This document shows, piece after piece, positions 63,015 through 64,000 of a stretch of DNA of 64,000 nt. Under the pieces are notes generated by a model. That model was given only the letters and a program-made list of their open reading frames with translations. It did no database searches and was not told where the DNA came from. Source of the DNA: Verrucomicrobiia bacterium (GTDB taxonomy: Bacteria; Verrucomicrobiota; Verrucomicrobiia; Limisphaerales; Pedosphaeraceae); assembly GCA_036268055.1 (NCBI GenBank), contig DATAUW010000001.1, forward strand, positions 157,597 through 221,596, in the 5' to 3' direction. How positions within the stretch are numbered: position 1 is the first letter of the stretch; each line of letters begins with the position of its first letter. Position numbers and translations under genes: made by a program.

Positions 63015-63055
63015 TTTTTGACGCAGAGTCGCAGAGACGCAAAGGCGCAGAGTAA
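63015..63055. repeat. Octamer tandem repeat, inverse copy
   Basis: TTTTTTGACGCAGAGTCGCA, then GAGACGCAAAGGCGCAGAG: the same family as 51135-51178 on the opposite strand. The 266-base space around it has no gene. Confidence 0.6.
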
Positions 63056-63254
63056 GAAAAAAAAATTAAATCTAAAAAGATATTTTCCGAGACGCCAACA
63101 ATTCACCACGCACTTCTCATTAACCTCCAAACTTCAGTCGGGGGCAGCCAGCTCTTCATCCAAAAAACGATCCCTGGCGCAGCAGACATCCCCTACAAAC
63201 CCACTGCTGAAAAAACAGAAAACAGACGTAACCGGCTTCAACCTAAATGACAGG

Positions 63255-63761
63255 TCAGGCGTTTTTGGTTTCGCTGGGTGTTCGGACATAGTAAATGTCC
63301 CATTCTTCTTCGCGGGTCTGCACAAAGCCATGTCGCTGGTAGAACCGGTTTGACGGACTGTCCCGCAACGCGCCGAGATGGACGGGCATCCGCAGGGCGT
63401 CAGATCTCGCCAACAAGTTGCGGATGACGTAAGAACCAATGCCGCGGGACTGATGGTTTGGGTGGATATAAAGATGTTCCAGATAAAAATCACCTCCGGC
63501 GGGTCGAAAGGTGTGAAAGCCTATGCGCTGCCCGTCGAGAACCACGAACTGGCTGTGGCCGGGATGGAATGATTTGCGAAGCCGCTCGCGGGCGCGTTCC
63601 GGGTCGAAGCGACCGACACGCTCCAAACTGTCCCGCATCGCGGCGATCCGAAGAACAACCAGCTCATCAAAATCCGCCGCCGTAACAGCAGAAAATGTGA
63701 CACGCCCCGCGAGCGCGGCATCTGCGCCCTGCTCCATAGAATTGGTTTTTTTTATGTTCAT
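63255..63761 (-). CDS. GNAT-family N-acetyltransferase
   Basis: 168 residues. The acetyl-CoA binding signature is clear: LEHLYIHPNHQSRGIGSYVIRNLLAR (motif A with RGIG), and the C-terminal motif B FYQRHGFVQTREEEW. Substrate choice cannot be told from the sequence. It uses an ATG at 63761; a second ATG eight codons later would also fit. It stands alone. Confidence 0.87.
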   Translation of the reverse strand: MNIKKTNSMEQGADAALAGRVTFSAVTAADFDELVVLRIAAMRDSLERVGRFDPERARERLRKSFHPGHSQFVVLDGQRIGFHTFRPAGGDFYLEHLYIHPNHQSRGIGSYVIRNLLARSDALRMPVHLGALRDSPSNRFYQRHGFVQTREEEWDIYYVRTPSETKNA

Positions 63762-63864
63762 GAAGTTGGAGCAAAAAAGGTTCCTTCCACTCTACGAGTC
63801 AAAAAGCCATCACCCAGGACTCACGTCTCGCCTATCTTTCCATTCCACACTCCGCACTCCGCAC

Positions 63865-64000
63865 TTATTTCTCCCCTCCAGCAAGGATCGTCTCAAAATG
63901 CGGCGGCTGTTCCTCCCTCGCCACGACACTGATCTCAATCCGCTTGAACCCCGCCGCTTCCAGCCAGTGATGCAAATCGCTCTCCGCAAAACCCAGCAAG
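63865..64000 (-). CDS. C-terminal end of a probable methyltransferase, cut by the window edge
   Basis: The minus strand ends with LLGFAESDLHHWLEAAGFKR, then IEISVVAREEQPPHFETILA, and a stop at 63865. The pattern LGFSExxxxxWLExAGF followed by a beta strand is typical of the C-terminal end of SAM-dependent methyltransferases of the ArsR-linked or UbiE-like kind. The remainder lies beyond base 64000, so the assignment is tentative. Confidence 0.5.
   Translation of the reverse strand, partial: LLGFAESDLHHWLEAAGFKRIEISVVAREEQPPHFETILAGGEK

Overview
The window reads as a chromosomal segment from a member of the Verrucomicrobiota, most likely the Pedosphaera/Limisphaerales side of the phylum. This is inferred from gene content: a PSD1-type (DUF1549/DUF1553) protein with a planctomycete-type cytochrome c domain, a long-form IspG, secreted proteins typical of this group, starts with weak or absent Shine-Dalgarno sequences, and many short dispersed palindromic repeats between genes. 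Coding density is high and most genes are core metabolism. I recognised no rRNA, tRNA, CRISPR array or prophage.

Layout. 1-3.9 kb: a minus-strand 2-oxo acid dehydrogenase operon (E1 alpha, E1 beta, E2) ending in a clear terminator. 4-7.7 kb: a multi-receiver hybrid histidine kinase and a REC-HPt-REC partner. 7.7-9.1 kb: a complete IS4-family insertion sequence with exact ends and a 14-bp target duplication, sitting in a dispersed repeat. 9.4-12.7 kb: HIT, phoH, ybeY, DUF502, recO. 13-13.5 kb: a frameshifted Uma2-type gene. 13.5-21.2 kb: minus-strand envelope/isoprenoid block purA-uppS-cdsA-dxr-rseP-ispG. 21.6-25 kb: PHP phosphatase, ThrH-like phosphatase, gpsA-plsY. 25.1-27.8 kb: oxidoreductase, small membrane protein, lpxB. 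27.9-34.7 kb: PSD1 protein, rex, M28 peptidase, aspS. 34.8-39.3 kb: PQQ-type beta-propeller protein, a broken membrane-anchored protein, a LarA-family protein, an SDR, a DUF3185 protein. 39.4-42.7 kb: DHH phosphoesterase, rph, histidine phosphatase, prmA.

43.1-48.3 kb is the most thought-provoking region. A zur-znuBCA operon with a perfect 7-1-7 palindrome in front of znuA lies directly downstream of genes for cysteine-free L33 and S18, a DksA-like protein lacking most zinc-finger cysteines, and FolE2. In other bacteria these are classic zinc-sparing, Zur-controlled functions, so the block may be a zinc-starvation island. The alternative is that these are the ordinary copies in this lineage.

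48.6-64 kb holds secreted proteins (a phage-tail-like/H-type-lectin-like protein, an endonuclease/exonuclease/phosphatase protein, a metallophosphoesterase, a WWxWT-repeat protein, an esterase), a single-domain response regulator, an atypical Ser/Thr kinase, a CPBP protease, comF, accD, a GNAT acetyltransferase and the truncated end of a probable methyltransferase.

Two cross-cutting signals stand out. At least two dispersed hairpin families show compensatory stem changes between copies. Two genes, possibly three, carry single-base frameshifts, which may be real decay or consensus errors in the assembly.
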